Source: a virus
Direction: 5' to 3' (one strand)
Length of the DNA: 57,515 nt
IMG/VR virus record: IMGVR_UViG_3300042549_001260
Coordinates: 1-57,515 of that record
The notes under the pieces were generated by a model, which saw only the letters and a list, made by a program, of their open reading frames with translations, was not told the origin of the DNA and searched no databases. Positions 23,596 through 30,631 of the stretch are shown here, piece after piece (position 1 is the stretch's first letter; each line of letters opens with the position of its first letter). A program made the translations under genes and the position numbers.

Positions 23596-24218
23596 GTCTG
23601 TTCTCCCTCAATCTCGGCAATGATGGCGTAGGCATCACGCCAAGCATCTGCAAATTCTACTTGCGGGTGGTCGCGCTCTACAAGGCAAGCGGTGTCTACT
23701 TTGGACATAAACCCCCGCAGCCCCTCCACCGCCTTACCAAGTCGTGCTTCGCACTCTGCCAGCTTGGCTTCCAGAAGGGCGTTCCGCTCTAAGCACTCTG
23801 ACAGCACATCCACCGCCCTCGACAGTTTGGCTTCAACATCCAGTGTGAGATTGATCTGCTCCATTGTAGCGTTGGCGTTGTCGCGGGCTACCTTCTCCAG
23901 CGTCTCAACGGTCTGCGCGTTGGCATAACCCGGAGCATCCTCACCGCCGCAGATGGCAAGGGCCAGACGCTCCCGCTCCTTCTCCAACTCCTCCGCATAA
24001 GCCTCTGCCTCTTTGGCGTCAGCACGGGCGGCTTCATTAATCGCAACAAGTTGCTCGAGTTGCTCTGCAAGCCGATCAGAAACAGACGACTGCTCTTTGA
24101 GGGCTTGTTCAAGTTTCTCGATGCGGTCGGCGGCTTCTTCGCAGGTGTCATCAATGTTATGCCAGCCACCCTGATCCTTGGCATAGCTTCGCAGCCGCTT
24201 CACCAGATCGTCACTCAT
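23592..24218 (-). CDS. coiled-coil accessory protein (208 aa)
   Basis: Begins MSDDLVKRLRSYAK, then nearly continuous heptads rich in Ala, Glu and Leu (for example KLEQALKEQSS and EAEAYAEELEKERERLALA). It ends AYAIIAEIEGEQT. This style resembles lambdoid Ea22-type accessory proteins. Its G+C content is clearly higher than the rest of the phage, suggesting recent transfer. Both ends couple to neighbours through ATGA. Function unknown. Confidence 0.75.
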   Translation of the reverse strand: MSDDLVKRLRSYAKDQGGWHNIDDTCEEAADRIEKLEQALKEQSSVSDRLAEQLEQLVAINEAARADAKEAEAYAEELEKERERLALAICGGEDAPGYANAQTVETLEKVARDNANATMEQINLTLDVEAKLSRAVDVLSECLERNALLEAKLAECEARLGKAVEGLRGFMSKVDTACLVERDHPQVEFADAWRDAYAIIAEIEGEQT

Positions 24219-24230
24219 GGCTGTTCTCCC

Positions 24231-24602
24231 TCAATCTCGGCGATGATGGCGCGGGCTGTTGAGCAACCGCGCGGCCAGCTCCATCAGCCACAGCGCCTCC
24301 ATCGCCTTCGCCAGCTTGGCTGTCAGGTTCCGCACCAATGGCAAATGCTTCATGCAGACATCGGTCGGACTGTCATAGCCGCAGGCACAAGGCACATCCG
24401 CAAGGAGGTCCGAGACCTGCTGTTCAAGGGCTTCGATCTGGTCGGCCTGCGATGACGCTAGATGCACAAGGTTTCGTACATCATAAAACGTCCCATCAAT
24501 GACGCATCCAGCATTGGGCGGGATGTTTTGGCGGGCGATGACTTCGGGGTCCGTGTAGTCAATCGAAACGCGCGCCTGTTTCACCAGTTCTTCGTCAGTC
24601 AT
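24231..24602 (-). CDS. coiled-coil accessory protein with a frameshifted end (123 aa)
   Basis: Starts MTDEELVKQARVSIDY with GGAGG five bases upstream. A Cys pair lies in PCACGYDS, followed by a helical tail. The frame ends in LLNSPRHHRRD. In a neighbouring frame the same DNA reads RAIIAEIEGEQP and stops exactly at an ATGA overlap with the next gene, matching the C-terminus of the 208-aa protein. A one-base frameshift near 24260 is therefore likely. Confidence 0.6.
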   Translation of the reverse strand: MTDEELVKQARVSIDYTDPEVIARQNIPPNAGCVIDGTFYDVRNLVHLASSQADQIEALEQQVSDLLADVPCACGYDSPTDVCMKHLPLVRNLTAKLAKAMEALWLMELAARLLNSPRHHRRD

Positions 24603-25059
24603 TTCGGCCTCCATCTCTTACCTGCGGACGACGCTGCTTGCTCTCAGTCCAATCACACGTCCCGATCTCAAGCACGATGCCGGGGAAGTCGTCGATGCGG
24701 CGGTAGCATCCATTGTCTGTCAGCCACTCGTCGTTTTTCCCTTGAAGATATGGATCGTTGTTGTCATAGGCGTGAATTTCTTCACTCTCGTCCCGCGCCA
24801 CCCACTCAACCCAATCAGGCAGTCGATCCCATGCGATCACGTCTTGGGTCTTGGGTAGGGGGACAGTGCGGTAGGTGCCGGAAGGAATCGGCGATGCCGG
24901 GGCGCGCGAAGGGGCGGCGATCCTGCTGTCGAGCCAGAAATCACCCGTCAAGGTATACAGAAACCTCCCACCCGCCTTCTCATGCTCATGCAGCACAGCC
25001 TTTTCCTCGTCGGTCAGCAGGCCATACGGCACTCGGTTGTTGGTCATGTCTATGGTCAT
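24595..25059 (-). CDS. hypothetical accessory protein (154 aa)
   Basis: N-terminus TNNRVPYGLLTDEEKAVLH is shared with the 102-aa protein downstream. The body is Trp-rich (FWLDSRIAAPSR, WDRLPDWVEWVARD) and ends with YRRIDDFPGIVLEI. High G+C like its neighbours. A GGAGA site precedes the chosen ATG. Proteins with the R-V-P-Y-G-L-L-T-D-E-E leader are known as phage accessory proteins of unknown function. Confidence 0.7.
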   Translation of the reverse strand: MTIDMTNNRVPYGLLTDEEKAVLHEHEKAGGRFLYTLTGDFWLDSRIAAPSRAPASPIPSGTYRTVPLPKTQDVIAWDRLPDWVEWVARDESEEIHAYDNNDPYLQGKNDEWLTDNGCYRRIDDFPGIVLEIGTCDWTESKQRRPQVRDGGRND

Positions 25060-25094
25060 TTGTCAGTCTCCATCATCCGCATAGTAGCTGTTTG

Positions 25095-25301
25095 CTAGTT
25101 TTCTAAGGATATACACAGGTCAAGATCGAAGTCATCCAGATCATAGAAACCTGTGTTGATTAACCTGCCACCGGGTGTAGACATGTAGATAGGTGCTGTA
25201 TCCCCGTAGGTAGGATGTTCCCAGAGTTTGTAACCCTCAATCTCCATGAACAGGTAAGGATCACGTGCTAAGAACCGATCCAGATTAGTTACTTCATTCA
25301 T
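25095..25301 (-). CDS. hypothetical protein (68 aa)
   Basis: Begins MNEVTNLDRFLARDPYLF, then a strand-rich part (GYKLWEHPTYGD, GGRLINTGFYDL) and an acidic tail. I chose the ATG overlapping the end of the upstream 49-aa gene. No family recognised. Confidence 0.6.
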   Translation of the reverse strand: MNEVTNLDRFLARDPYLFMEIEGYKLWEHPTYGDTAPIYMSTPGGRLINTGFYDLDDFDLDLCISLEN

Positions 25302-25443
25302 CCCACACCCCCAGAATTTCCATTGTCTCCATGTATGCCACCTCTTCCAAGGCTTTGAAGTTACCATAGGCATCAGGCATCATCCAGCTTGCGCCCTGCA
25401 TCACGATCCACATGATGATTGCGAAGTCTCTTGCATTAGCCAT
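25294..25443 (-). CDS. small hypothetical protein (49 aa)
   Basis: Hydrophobic, Met-rich N-terminal half (DFAIIMWIVMQGASWMM) and an acidic helix (EEVAYMETMEILGVWDE). A GGAGG site precedes the ATG and both ends abut or overlap neighbours. Possibly membrane-associated. No family recognised. Confidence 0.55.
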   Translation of the reverse strand: MANARDFAIIMWIVMQGASWMMPDAYGNFKALEEVAYMETMEILGVWDE

Positions 25444-25447
25444 GTTC

Positions 25448-25666
25448 TCAACCCTCCATGGCTTCGTGAATGTCCCTCAGGATGTCAATCAATTCCCTGA
25501 CACCTTCTCTGCTAAGACTACAGGTATTTCGATTTCCGTAATAAGTGCCAATGACCAGATTAATGCGGCCTTCATCCGGCAAGACCGACATAACAATGTA
25601 TTCCGGCCCATCCCCGTTGAGAACTTCGTTGATAACCTTCTTAGTGGTGACGAACTGATTAGACAT
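25448..25666 (-). CDS. hypothetical protein (72 aa)
   Basis: Start chosen at MSNQFVTTKKVINEVLNG with AAAGGA upstream. A strand pair EYIVMSVLPDE and RINLVIGTYYGN is followed by a helix REGVRELIDILRDI. No family recognised. Confidence 0.65.
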   Translation of the reverse strand: MSNQFVTTKKVINEVLNGDGPEYIVMSVLPDEGRINLVIGTYYGNRNTCSLSREGVRELIDILRDIHEAMEG

Positions 25667-25710
25667 GATTTTTTTCCTTTCTTTAAGAGTTTTGCTCACT
25701 ACGTTGCGCC

Positions 25711-26061
25711 TTAATCCAAATGTGAGCCAGCGTAGGCATCAAAGCCATGATCCCGCAACACACTGGCCGCTGCCACTGCACCTGCATACTTAGAGTCTAC
25801 GTTCTGCACCCCAAGCTCAGACGGATTCCAATACTGAAACTCCTTGCCCGTCCAATCGGGACTGAACCCCATCTCCCTAAGGATAACACGTTCAGCCTTC
25901 CCTTCCTTTGTGTTACCCTTGTGCTTAGGCTTGATGTTGACCCAAGCAAAGCCACAAGCCCCTGCATCCTTTCCGTCGTACCATTCATACAGGCGGGCTG
26001 TCGCCTCCTTCTTGGCTGCATCTAATGCCTTAACCATTACGTGTAGGTGCATCTTTTCCAT
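25711..26061 (-). CDS. hypothetical protein (116 aa)
   Basis: Basic alpha/beta protein: MVKALDAAKKEATARLYEW, then GACGFAWVNIKPKHKG, RVILREMGF, FQYWNPSELG and a helix to the end. AAAGGAT Shine-Dalgarno upstream. It looks like a compact, conserved phage protein, but I cannot name a family. Confidence 0.7.
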   Translation of the reverse strand: MEKMHLHVMVKALDAAKKEATARLYEWYDGKDAGACGFAWVNIKPKHKGNTKEGKAERVILREMGFSPDWTGKEFQYWNPSELGVQNVDSKYAGAVAAASVLRDHGFDAYAGSHLD

Positions 26062-26113
26062 TGCCTTATCCTTTCCTATTGCCCTATCGGGCTATGCTCG
26101 CTGCGCTGCGCGT

Positions 26114-26281
26114 TCAGTCACAGCTTGAATAACGTGACATGCTACAGGTCCACGATCCATAGGTTTCTGAGAACCATACGGCATACGTAGCGCCATACCC
26201 ATAGCCCCAGCCATCTACAAAGTCTGCACCACGCTTGTGCGCCTCTAACTCAGTGGCAAAGTGTTCTGTATTGCGGATCAT
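26114..26281 (-). CDS. small aromatic-rich protein, paralogue 1 (55 aa)
   Basis: Begins MIRNTEHFATELEAHKRG, then FVDGWGYGYGATYAVWFSE and WTCSMSRYSSCD. A near-identical paralogue is encoded at 26650-26817; the first 30 and last 12 residues are almost unchanged while the middle varies. Conserved ends and two cysteines argue for a folded protein. Function unknown. Confidence 0.65.
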   Translation of the reverse strand: MIRNTEHFATELEAHKRGADFVDGWGYGYGATYAVWFSETYGSWTCSMSRYSSCD

Positions 26282-26292
26282 CGTCTTTCTCC

Positions 26293-26401
26293 TTATATTG
26301 CGAAGTAGTCACTGATATAGGCAAGGCACACACTGTATTCCTTGTTGTCGTATGACTTGCAGGCCATCGTCAGTGCCTCATTGCGCTTGGTCCTTGCTCA
26401 T
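26293..26401 (-). pseudogene. frameshifted minigene (about 35 codons if intact)
   Basis: An ideal ribosome-binding site (GGAGGGTATCTT) and ATG open a frame MSKDQAQ that stops at once. One frame over, the same DNA continues NEALTMACKSYDNKEYSV and on to ...ISDYFAI. Removing one C in the run near 26391 would join them as MSKDKRNEALTMACK. Either a natural frameshift or a sequence error. The downstream half alone could be a 24-aa peptide from an internal ATG. Confidence 0.45.
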
Positions 26402-26429
26402 AAGATACCCTCCTTAACACCAATAGTTT

Positions 26430-26633
26430 CTATACAGCCATTTCAACGTAGCATTTCTTGGTCTTCGGGGCCGCCAGTTTCAGCACTACCGTGAAGTGTT
26501 CGGTAAACTTTCCACGATACGGCATCACCTCAAATATCTTGGCTTTATGTTGCCCACCGGGTCTTTTATCGTAAGTTTCCCACCAAACAGGGTATTCGTC
26601 ACCCACATTGAACGTCAGTTCTTCATTAATCAT
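26430..26633 (-). CDS. hypothetical protein (67 aa)
   Basis: Start chosen at MINEELTFNVGDEYPVWW, with AGAAGGGA upstream; the longer frame would be antiparallel overlap into the paralogue gene. Strand-rich: KAKIFEVMPYRGKF, EHFTVVLKLAAPKTKK, CYVEMAV. Small SH3-like barrel possible. No family recognised. Confidence 0.65.
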   Translation of the reverse strand: MINEELTFNVGDEYPVWWETYDKRPGGQHKAKIFEVMPYRGKFTEHFTVVLKLAAPKTKKCYVEMAV

Positions 26634-26649
26634 TTTGTATTCCCTTCTT

Positions 26650-26817
26650 TCAGTCACAGCTTGAATAACGTGACATGCTACAGGTCCACTTACCGTAGGT
26701 TTCTGAATACCACACAGAGTAGGTTGCCCCATACCCGTAGCCCCAGCCATCTACAAAGTCTGCGCCTCGCTTGTGCGCCTCTAACTCAGTGGCAAAGTGT
26801 TCAGTTGTGCGGATCAT
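26650..26817 (-). CDS. small aromatic-rich protein, paralogue 2 (55 aa)
   Basis: Begins MIRTTEHFATELEAHKRG and contains GWGYGYGATYSVWYSE and WTCSMSRYSSCD. It is the second copy of the gene at 26114-26281, in the same orientation, with the divergence concentrated in the middle third. Tandem duplication with divergence is the simplest explanation. Confidence 0.65.
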   Translation of the reverse strand: MIRTTEHFATELEAHKRGADFVDGWGYGYGATYSVWYSETYGKWTCSMSRYSSCD

Positions 26818-26829
26818 CGTCTTTCCCCC

Positions 26830-27048
26830 TTATCCAGCAAAGTGTTGGAGTTTCCGCATAGTAGTCTGGCGCTCAGTGTAGAGGCTCAGCTTGCCCATGT
26901 GAACGGCGGTCATGCAATCATCCTGCACGATACGATAGCCGTTATGCTTACGCTTACGGAGACGCACCAGACCCTTCTTGCCCAGCACGTTGAAGCGGAA
27001 ACCTTTTGTCCCATCATTCAGGGATTTGGTTGCGAAGATGATAAACAT
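26830..27048 (-). CDS. small basic hypothetical protein (72 aa)
   Basis: MFIIFATKSLNDGTKGFRF, then GKKGLVRLRKRKHNG, a strongly basic loop, and LYTERQTTMRKLQHFAG. AAAGGAC Shine-Dalgarno. The charge suggests nucleic-acid contact, but no family is recognised. Confidence 0.65.
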   Translation of the reverse strand: MFIIFATKSLNDGTKGFRFNVLGKKGLVRLRKRKHNGYRIVQDDCMTAVHMGKLSLYTERQTTMRKLQHFAG

Positions 27049-27093
27049 GTCTTGTCCTTTCTCAGTTTACAGACAAAGCCGGATTAATCTTGT

Positions 27094-27684
27094 TCAGATG
27101 TTGTGTATACGCTTCCAGACCACCCATGTGACAGCCTGCAACTCATACACCCTGATGCCCACACGCTTAGCAGCACGATAGTATGCCGCCTGCATGTCTT
27201 TGTAGACAGCCTTACCCATGGTGGTTTCTACATCTGTCAGGGTCACACGCTTGCCCCTAGCGATGTTGTAAGCGTGGCCATCAATGGTGCAATTGTCATG
27301 GCCCATGATGTTATTAAAGAATGACACAATCTTTTGACCATTCAAGATTTCAAGAACACCCGCCTCACCCTCAGGGATTTGTTCAAGGATAGACCATGCC
27401 TTGTCACGCATCTTTGTATAGGTGCAGGGCTTGCACACATCGACAGGATCGCCCCTCAGAAAGATTGCAATCATGTTGCTCGCATCCTTGATATTTCTTT
27501 CCCACCTATTATTAGGGGAGAGAGCGGCGACCACACCAACCACAATATGCAGTGGCACATCATGCAAGTTAGCAATGGCCTGTGCATCTGTCTTGGCCTT
27601 AGCATACCACACACCGCCCTGAGCCTGTTCCTGTGGTGTCGCCATACGATACACCCTGAGGATGTTTCTCACTTCAGCAGACAT
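27094..27684 (-). CDS. DUF7178-like helical protein (196 aa)
   Basis: Conserved-looking helical protein with PLHIVVGVVAALSPNNRWE, KAWSILE, GQKIVSFFNNIMG and CTIDGHAYNIARG. The arrangement, with an aspartate in T-I-D-G-H, recalls helix-hairpin-helix DNA glycosylases; I recall this as a phage DUF7178-type family. A DNA-repair or nuclease role is possible. Start chosen at the ATG that overlaps the upstream stop. Confidence 0.65.
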   Translation of the reverse strand: MSAEVRNILRVYRMATPQEQAQGGVWYAKAKTDAQAIANLHDVPLHIVVGVVAALSPNNRWERNIKDASNMIAIFLRGDPVDVCKPCTYTKMRDKAWSILEQIPEGEAGVLEILNGQKIVSFFNNIMGHDNCTIDGHAYNIARGKRVTLTDVETTMGKAVYKDMQAAYYRAAKRVGIRVYELQAVTWVVWKRIHNI

Positions 27685-28045
27685 AATAGCCCCCATCATG
27701 GTAGGTCCAAGCATCGTGCATCATTGCTTCTTTACTGTCAACCTTACGCATTGCAGATAGGGGCACTCGTTCACCACTACCCAAGAATTCCAACACACAA
27801 GGCTGACGCACATCACCGGGAACCCGCAAGATACTTTCCTGCCCCGTCACATAATCTTGCACATGCTGGAAGTCCTTGGCAAGCACCATATAACTGCGTT
27901 CCATCACCCCATTATAAGAACCCATACAGAGAGAAACAGGTGACATATTGCCCAAGGCCCTCTGAGTATCAACATGACGCAGGAACTTGGCATTCACGTG
28001 CGGGTCACTGTCACTGTCTATTGCAAAGATGATACGTTCAAGCAT
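27674..28045 (-). CDS. first gene of the leftward operon, hypothetical (123 aa)
   Basis: Starts MLERIIFAIDSDSDPHVN; later SLCMGSYNGVMERSYMVLA, QPCVLEFLGSGERVPLSA and DAWTYHDGGYYVC. GAGGGAGA lies upstream of this ATG. A start 14 codons earlier also has a purine-rich site and cannot be excluded. As the promoter-proximal gene it may be an early host-takeover protein. No family recognised. Confidence 0.65.
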   Translation of the reverse strand: MLERIIFAIDSDSDPHVNAKFLRHVDTQRALGNMSPVSLCMGSYNGVMERSYMVLAKDFQHVQDYVTGQESILRVPGDVRQPCVLEFLGSGERVPLSAMRKVDSKEAMMHDAWTYHDGGYYVC

Positions 28046-28191
28046 ACCAATTCTCCCTCTATCTGTTATCGCGTTGGCTTGATCCATGAAAAGATACCCT
28101 TCGTCTGTCTGACATAAGATACCCTTGCAAGGATCAGGTAGAGAGTGCGCTTGTTAGAGATTTACTGTATCCCGTCGCACCCTCCTTCACC

Positions 28192-28223
28192 TATATATTT
28201 GGTCTGTCTTCGGCACTTGTCAA
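28192..28223 (-). promoter_or_regulatory. leftward sigma70-like early promoter
   Basis: On the minus strand a consensus -35 box TTGACA (28218-28223) is followed 18-20 bases later by an AATATATA -10 region. It lies about 150 bp upstream of the first leftward gene and points into the whole early arm. Confidence 0.65.
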
Positions 28224-28431
28224 GCACCCTTTTATTTTAACGTCGGGAACCTAATCCGACCATGCTCTTTTCATATCCCCGCAAGGCAGCATTACCTTTG
28301 CTTTTCATCACTCCACATGATCGGCTTGCACCTAGTGAAACGGGGTCTTATTGCAATGTCAAAGAGCACGGGCCAAACACAGGTGGCCTTACTTCCTGTC
28401 GCTTATCTTGTGCAGCACTCATTGCCGCTTG

Positions 28432-28476
28432 TCCTTACTCTGGCATTTACTCGAAACCGTGTCAACTGTCTTTTTT
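28432..28476. repeat. 45-bp duplicated element, copy 1
   Basis: Thirty-eight of 45 bases are identical to the copy at 28598-28642; only a 7-bp central spacer differs. On the minus strand the element contains GACAGTTGACAC (a -35-like box) and AGTAAATGCCAGAGTAAGGA. No convincing -10 box is in place, so promoter function is uncertain. Confidence 0.85.
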
Positions 28477-28564
28477 GATGGATTGTTAAGGCCCATCTCC
28501 ACGTTGTCGAATGCGGTCATACGCTTGCACATCTCAACTATAGCTAGGCCATAGTCCCGTATCC

Positions 28565-28605
28565 AAGATGCTAGGCAATGTCGCCATCACTTCGCTTTCC
28601 TTACT
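28565..28605. repeat. 41-bp perfect inverted repeat, right arm
   Basis: Exact reverse complement of 23356-23396. It overlaps the left edge of the second 45-bp element, so two repeat families are joined here. Confidence 0.9.
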
Positions 28606-28642
28606 CTGGCATTTACTTTTTATTGTGTCAACTGTCTTTTTT
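28598..28642. repeat. 45-bp duplicated element, copy 2
   Basis: Partner of the element at 28432-28476, 166 bp away in the same orientation, identical except for a 7-bp AT-rich spacer. Confidence 0.85.
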
Positions 28643-28867
28643 CTTCTCGTCGCTTGCTAGGGCTTGCTTCCACTTAGCTAGGTCTTATCGGATGAAAGAT
28701 TTCTTGGGGCTTGCTATTCACTTGCTTATCCAGATCGTCGTTTCATTCCGTCTTTCGATGTATTCACTAGACGCTATCCCGAAAAAGATTGCAAGCGGAA
28801 AAATGCAAGGTAATGTCGAATTCTATTTCTTGAATGTGATGACCTGATCTTGGATATAGGAACACGC

Positions 28868-28980
28868 GCACATCACGCGCAGGCACAGGCGAGCACATCA
28901 CGCGCAGGCACAGGCGAGCACATCACGCGCAGGCACAGGCGAGCACATCACGCGCAGGCACAGGCGAGCACATCACGCGC
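28868..28980. repeat. 25-bp tandem repeat (four full copies plus 13 bp)
   Basis: Four identical 25-bp units beginning GCACATCACGCGCAGG, followed by a partial fifth copy. The units are GC-rich in an AT-rich setting and invariant, which suggests recent expansion or function. Such iterons can be protein-binding sites at replication origins; that role is an inference. Confidence 0.95.
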
Positions 28981-29581
28981 GCGTATACGTGGGGGAATTG
29001 TTTTGAGCTTAAAAGATTTGAATATGTGGTGCATCCTTCTGTCTATCTAGTGATAGGTCAGCAATACTGACTGATTTCTTCCCGTCCTAGTCGAATTAAG
29101 AAAGTTACATTCTATAAGAATCTGAATGTTATCAGCATGTTAGCATATACTAGGCCAAGTCTTTTTAATAATATAAGTGACCTAGTAGGATTGCAGGCAT
29201 AGAGGGGCGGGCATGGGCCATGGCGGGGGTGCCTGATAGCGTATACCCACAATGCCAGCGGGGAGATTTTTGTAGTTCTGTTAACCAGAAAAAGGCCCAG
29301 TGGTTAACACTATGTATTTCTTTACCAGTTGGTCAAAAATGGGAGATAGTTGTAGAGGCTCTAGAAAGGCCCTCACAGAGCGATCTCTTGTCTTGGCTAT
29401 GGTGACCTAGAAAAGGTGGAGGTGCATATCTGGCGGCTTTCTTTGGGGCTGTTTTGCTTATCTTTGAGTGTTACCACAGACGGCGGGGGATTACGTAGGG
29501 TTGGAGCTTGGGTCGAACTCCTTGACCGGACAATTTGCTATAGGAAGAGTAAATATTTATAGAAAAAGGTGAGGAGACCTC

Positions 29582-29609
29582 TTGACAAACGACAGAAAAG
29601 CGGTATATT
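29582..29609 (+). promoter_or_regulatory. rightward sigma70-like promoter
   Basis: TTGACA (29582-29587), a 16-bp spacer and TATATT (29604-29609). It points into the lysis and late genes that start at 29961. The -10 box abuts the inner inverted repeat, so a protein bound there would block or modulate this promoter. Confidence 0.7.
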
Positions 29610-29863
29610 ACATTAAGAGATACATAATGTATACCTTCAAGAAGCTTGATGTATCTCATAATGAAGCCTGATGAGATAGCTTCAAGAGTACCTTAGAGTA
29701 TACTTAAGTACTTATTACCTTTAAGTAATTATATAATAATAAGGAATTCATAAAGGATACCTTATGAAGCTTAAGGTAGGAACATTATGTATCTCTTAAT
29801 GTATATACGTAGGTAGGACAAACAAGATTTCAAGTACCTTAAGGTAATTTATTTTCTGTCGTT
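29588..29863. repeat. nested inverted repeats with TACCTT/AAGGTA hexamers
   Basis: Outer arms of 12 bp (AACGACAGAAAA at 29588-29599 and its complement at 29852-29863) enclose inner arms of 20 bp (29611-29630 and 29782-29801), both perfect. Within the region TACCTT occurs at 29632, 29689, 29716, 29758 and 29835, and AAGGTA at 29773 and 29841. The pair at 29835-29846 forms the palindrome TACCTTAAGGTA. The architecture suggests a multi-site protein-binding region: operator, origin or attachment site. Confidence 0.85.
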
Positions 29864-29887
29864 CATCTGTCGTTCACCTAACGTTCA
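29855..29887. repeat. 11-bp direct repeat, three copies
   Basis: TCTGTCGTTCA twice and CCTAACGTTCA once, head to tail, just downstream of the palindrome and about 75 bp before the first rightward gene. The first copy overlaps the outer inverted-repeat arm. Probable additional protein-binding sites. Confidence 0.8.
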
Positions 29888-29960
29888 TCTAACCCCAACT
29901 TTCTCCCTGAAAAACCAAGATAAGGCTTGACTCCAAGAAGCCTAAGGATATAACTAGCAA

Positions 29961-30203
29961 ATGAAATACTTCGCAGACGATGATGTACTCACTAACTTCT
30001 ACAATGCTCTTGCAGACAAGGATGAGGGCAGGCTAAGACGTGTACACATTCCCCGATCCGATGTGTTCTATGTTCGTGAAGCTATCTTCCAAAGGTCTGG
30101 CGAAAGGTACTCCTTAGACAGGGTGGAGAGGGCAATGTATCTTGAAGGGCACCTCAAAAAGAAGGATGTCTTTGAACCAGAGAGAAAGAGAGATTGGGAA
30201 TGA
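29961..30203 (+). CDS. first gene of the rightward operon, hypothetical (80 aa)
   Basis: Charged helical protein: MKYFADDDVLTNFYNALAD ... RRVHIPRSDVFYVREAIF ... RYSLDRVERAMYLEGHLKK. Its stop overlaps the endolysin ATG (ATGA). As the first rightward gene, its role may be regulatory, but no family is recognised. Confidence 0.75.
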   Translation: MKYFADDDVLTNFYNALADKDEGRLRRVHIPRSDVFYVREAIFQRSGERYSLDRVERAMYLEGHLKKKDVFEPERKRDWE

Positions 30204-30631
30204 CAGACTTCAGCCTTGGACCTAAGTCTCGACAAAAGCTGGAAGGGATTCACTCAGACCTTGTGGCTGTCGTTGAGAGAGCAATCAAGATCACTGAGAG
30301 AGACTTTACGGTGATTGAGGGTCTCAGGACAAAGGAGCGTCAGGCTCAACTTTTTGCTGCTAAGAAGTCCAAGACGATGAACTCAAGGCACCTGACTGGT
30401 CATGCTGTTGACCTCGGACCTTGGCCTCTGAATGGTGATTTCGATGAAGATGGTATTTTGAATATTGCTGATTGGGATGAGTATTACCCTATTGCTGATG
30501 CAATGAAACAAGCTGCTTCTGACCTTGGTGTAAAGATTGTTTGGGGTGGTGACTGGAAAGGTTTTCCAGATGGCCCTCATTTTGAACTTGATCGTAAGGT
30601 CTACTCAGCGCTCTCCTCTGGAGTAGCATGA
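30200..30631 (+). CDS. endolysin, M15-family peptidase
   Basis: 143-aa VanY/M15-type peptidase predicted to cleave peptidoglycan cross-bridges (L-alanyl-D-glutamate endopeptidase type). The zinc site is visible: SRHLTGHAVDL with His64 and Asp71, and GFPDGPHFEL with Asp124 and His127. No signal peptide, so it needs the holin. I chose the ATG overlapping the previous stop. It heads a lysis cassette with a coiled-coil membrane protein, holin and spanin-like gene. Confidence 0.92.
   Translation: MTDFSLGPKSRQKLEGIHSDLVAVVERAIKITERDFTVIEGLRTKERQAQLFAAKKSKTMNSRHLTGHAVDLGPWPLNGDFDEDGILNIADWDEYYPIADAMKQAASDLGVKIVWGGDWKGFPDGPHFELDRKVYSALSSGVA

Larger units (their letters stand above)
28116..29960. other. 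divergent gene-poor control region
   Basis: About 1.85 kb without a convincing gene. Frames of 60-90 codons exist, but their composition is low-complexity or repeat-derived and they lack good ribosome-binding sites. It contains the leftward and rightward promoters, a duplicated 45-bp element, one arm of a 41-bp inverted repeat, a 25-bp tandem repeat, and a cluster of nested inverted repeats. Between about 28.98 and 29.58 kb I see only AT-rich sequence with minor dyads. This is the likely site of early/late control and possibly of replication origin or attachment. Confidence 0.7.

Noticed and set aside
28262-28847. Overlapping plus-strand frames of 60-90 codons
   Set aside because: They lack good ribosome-binding sites, run through the 45-bp and 41-bp repeats, and their shared peptide pieces come from that repetition rather than from protein conservation.
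28850-29050. Plus-strand frame over the 25-bp tandem repeat
   Set aside because: A 25-bp unit shifts frame at each copy; the frame is open only by chance and has no start signal.
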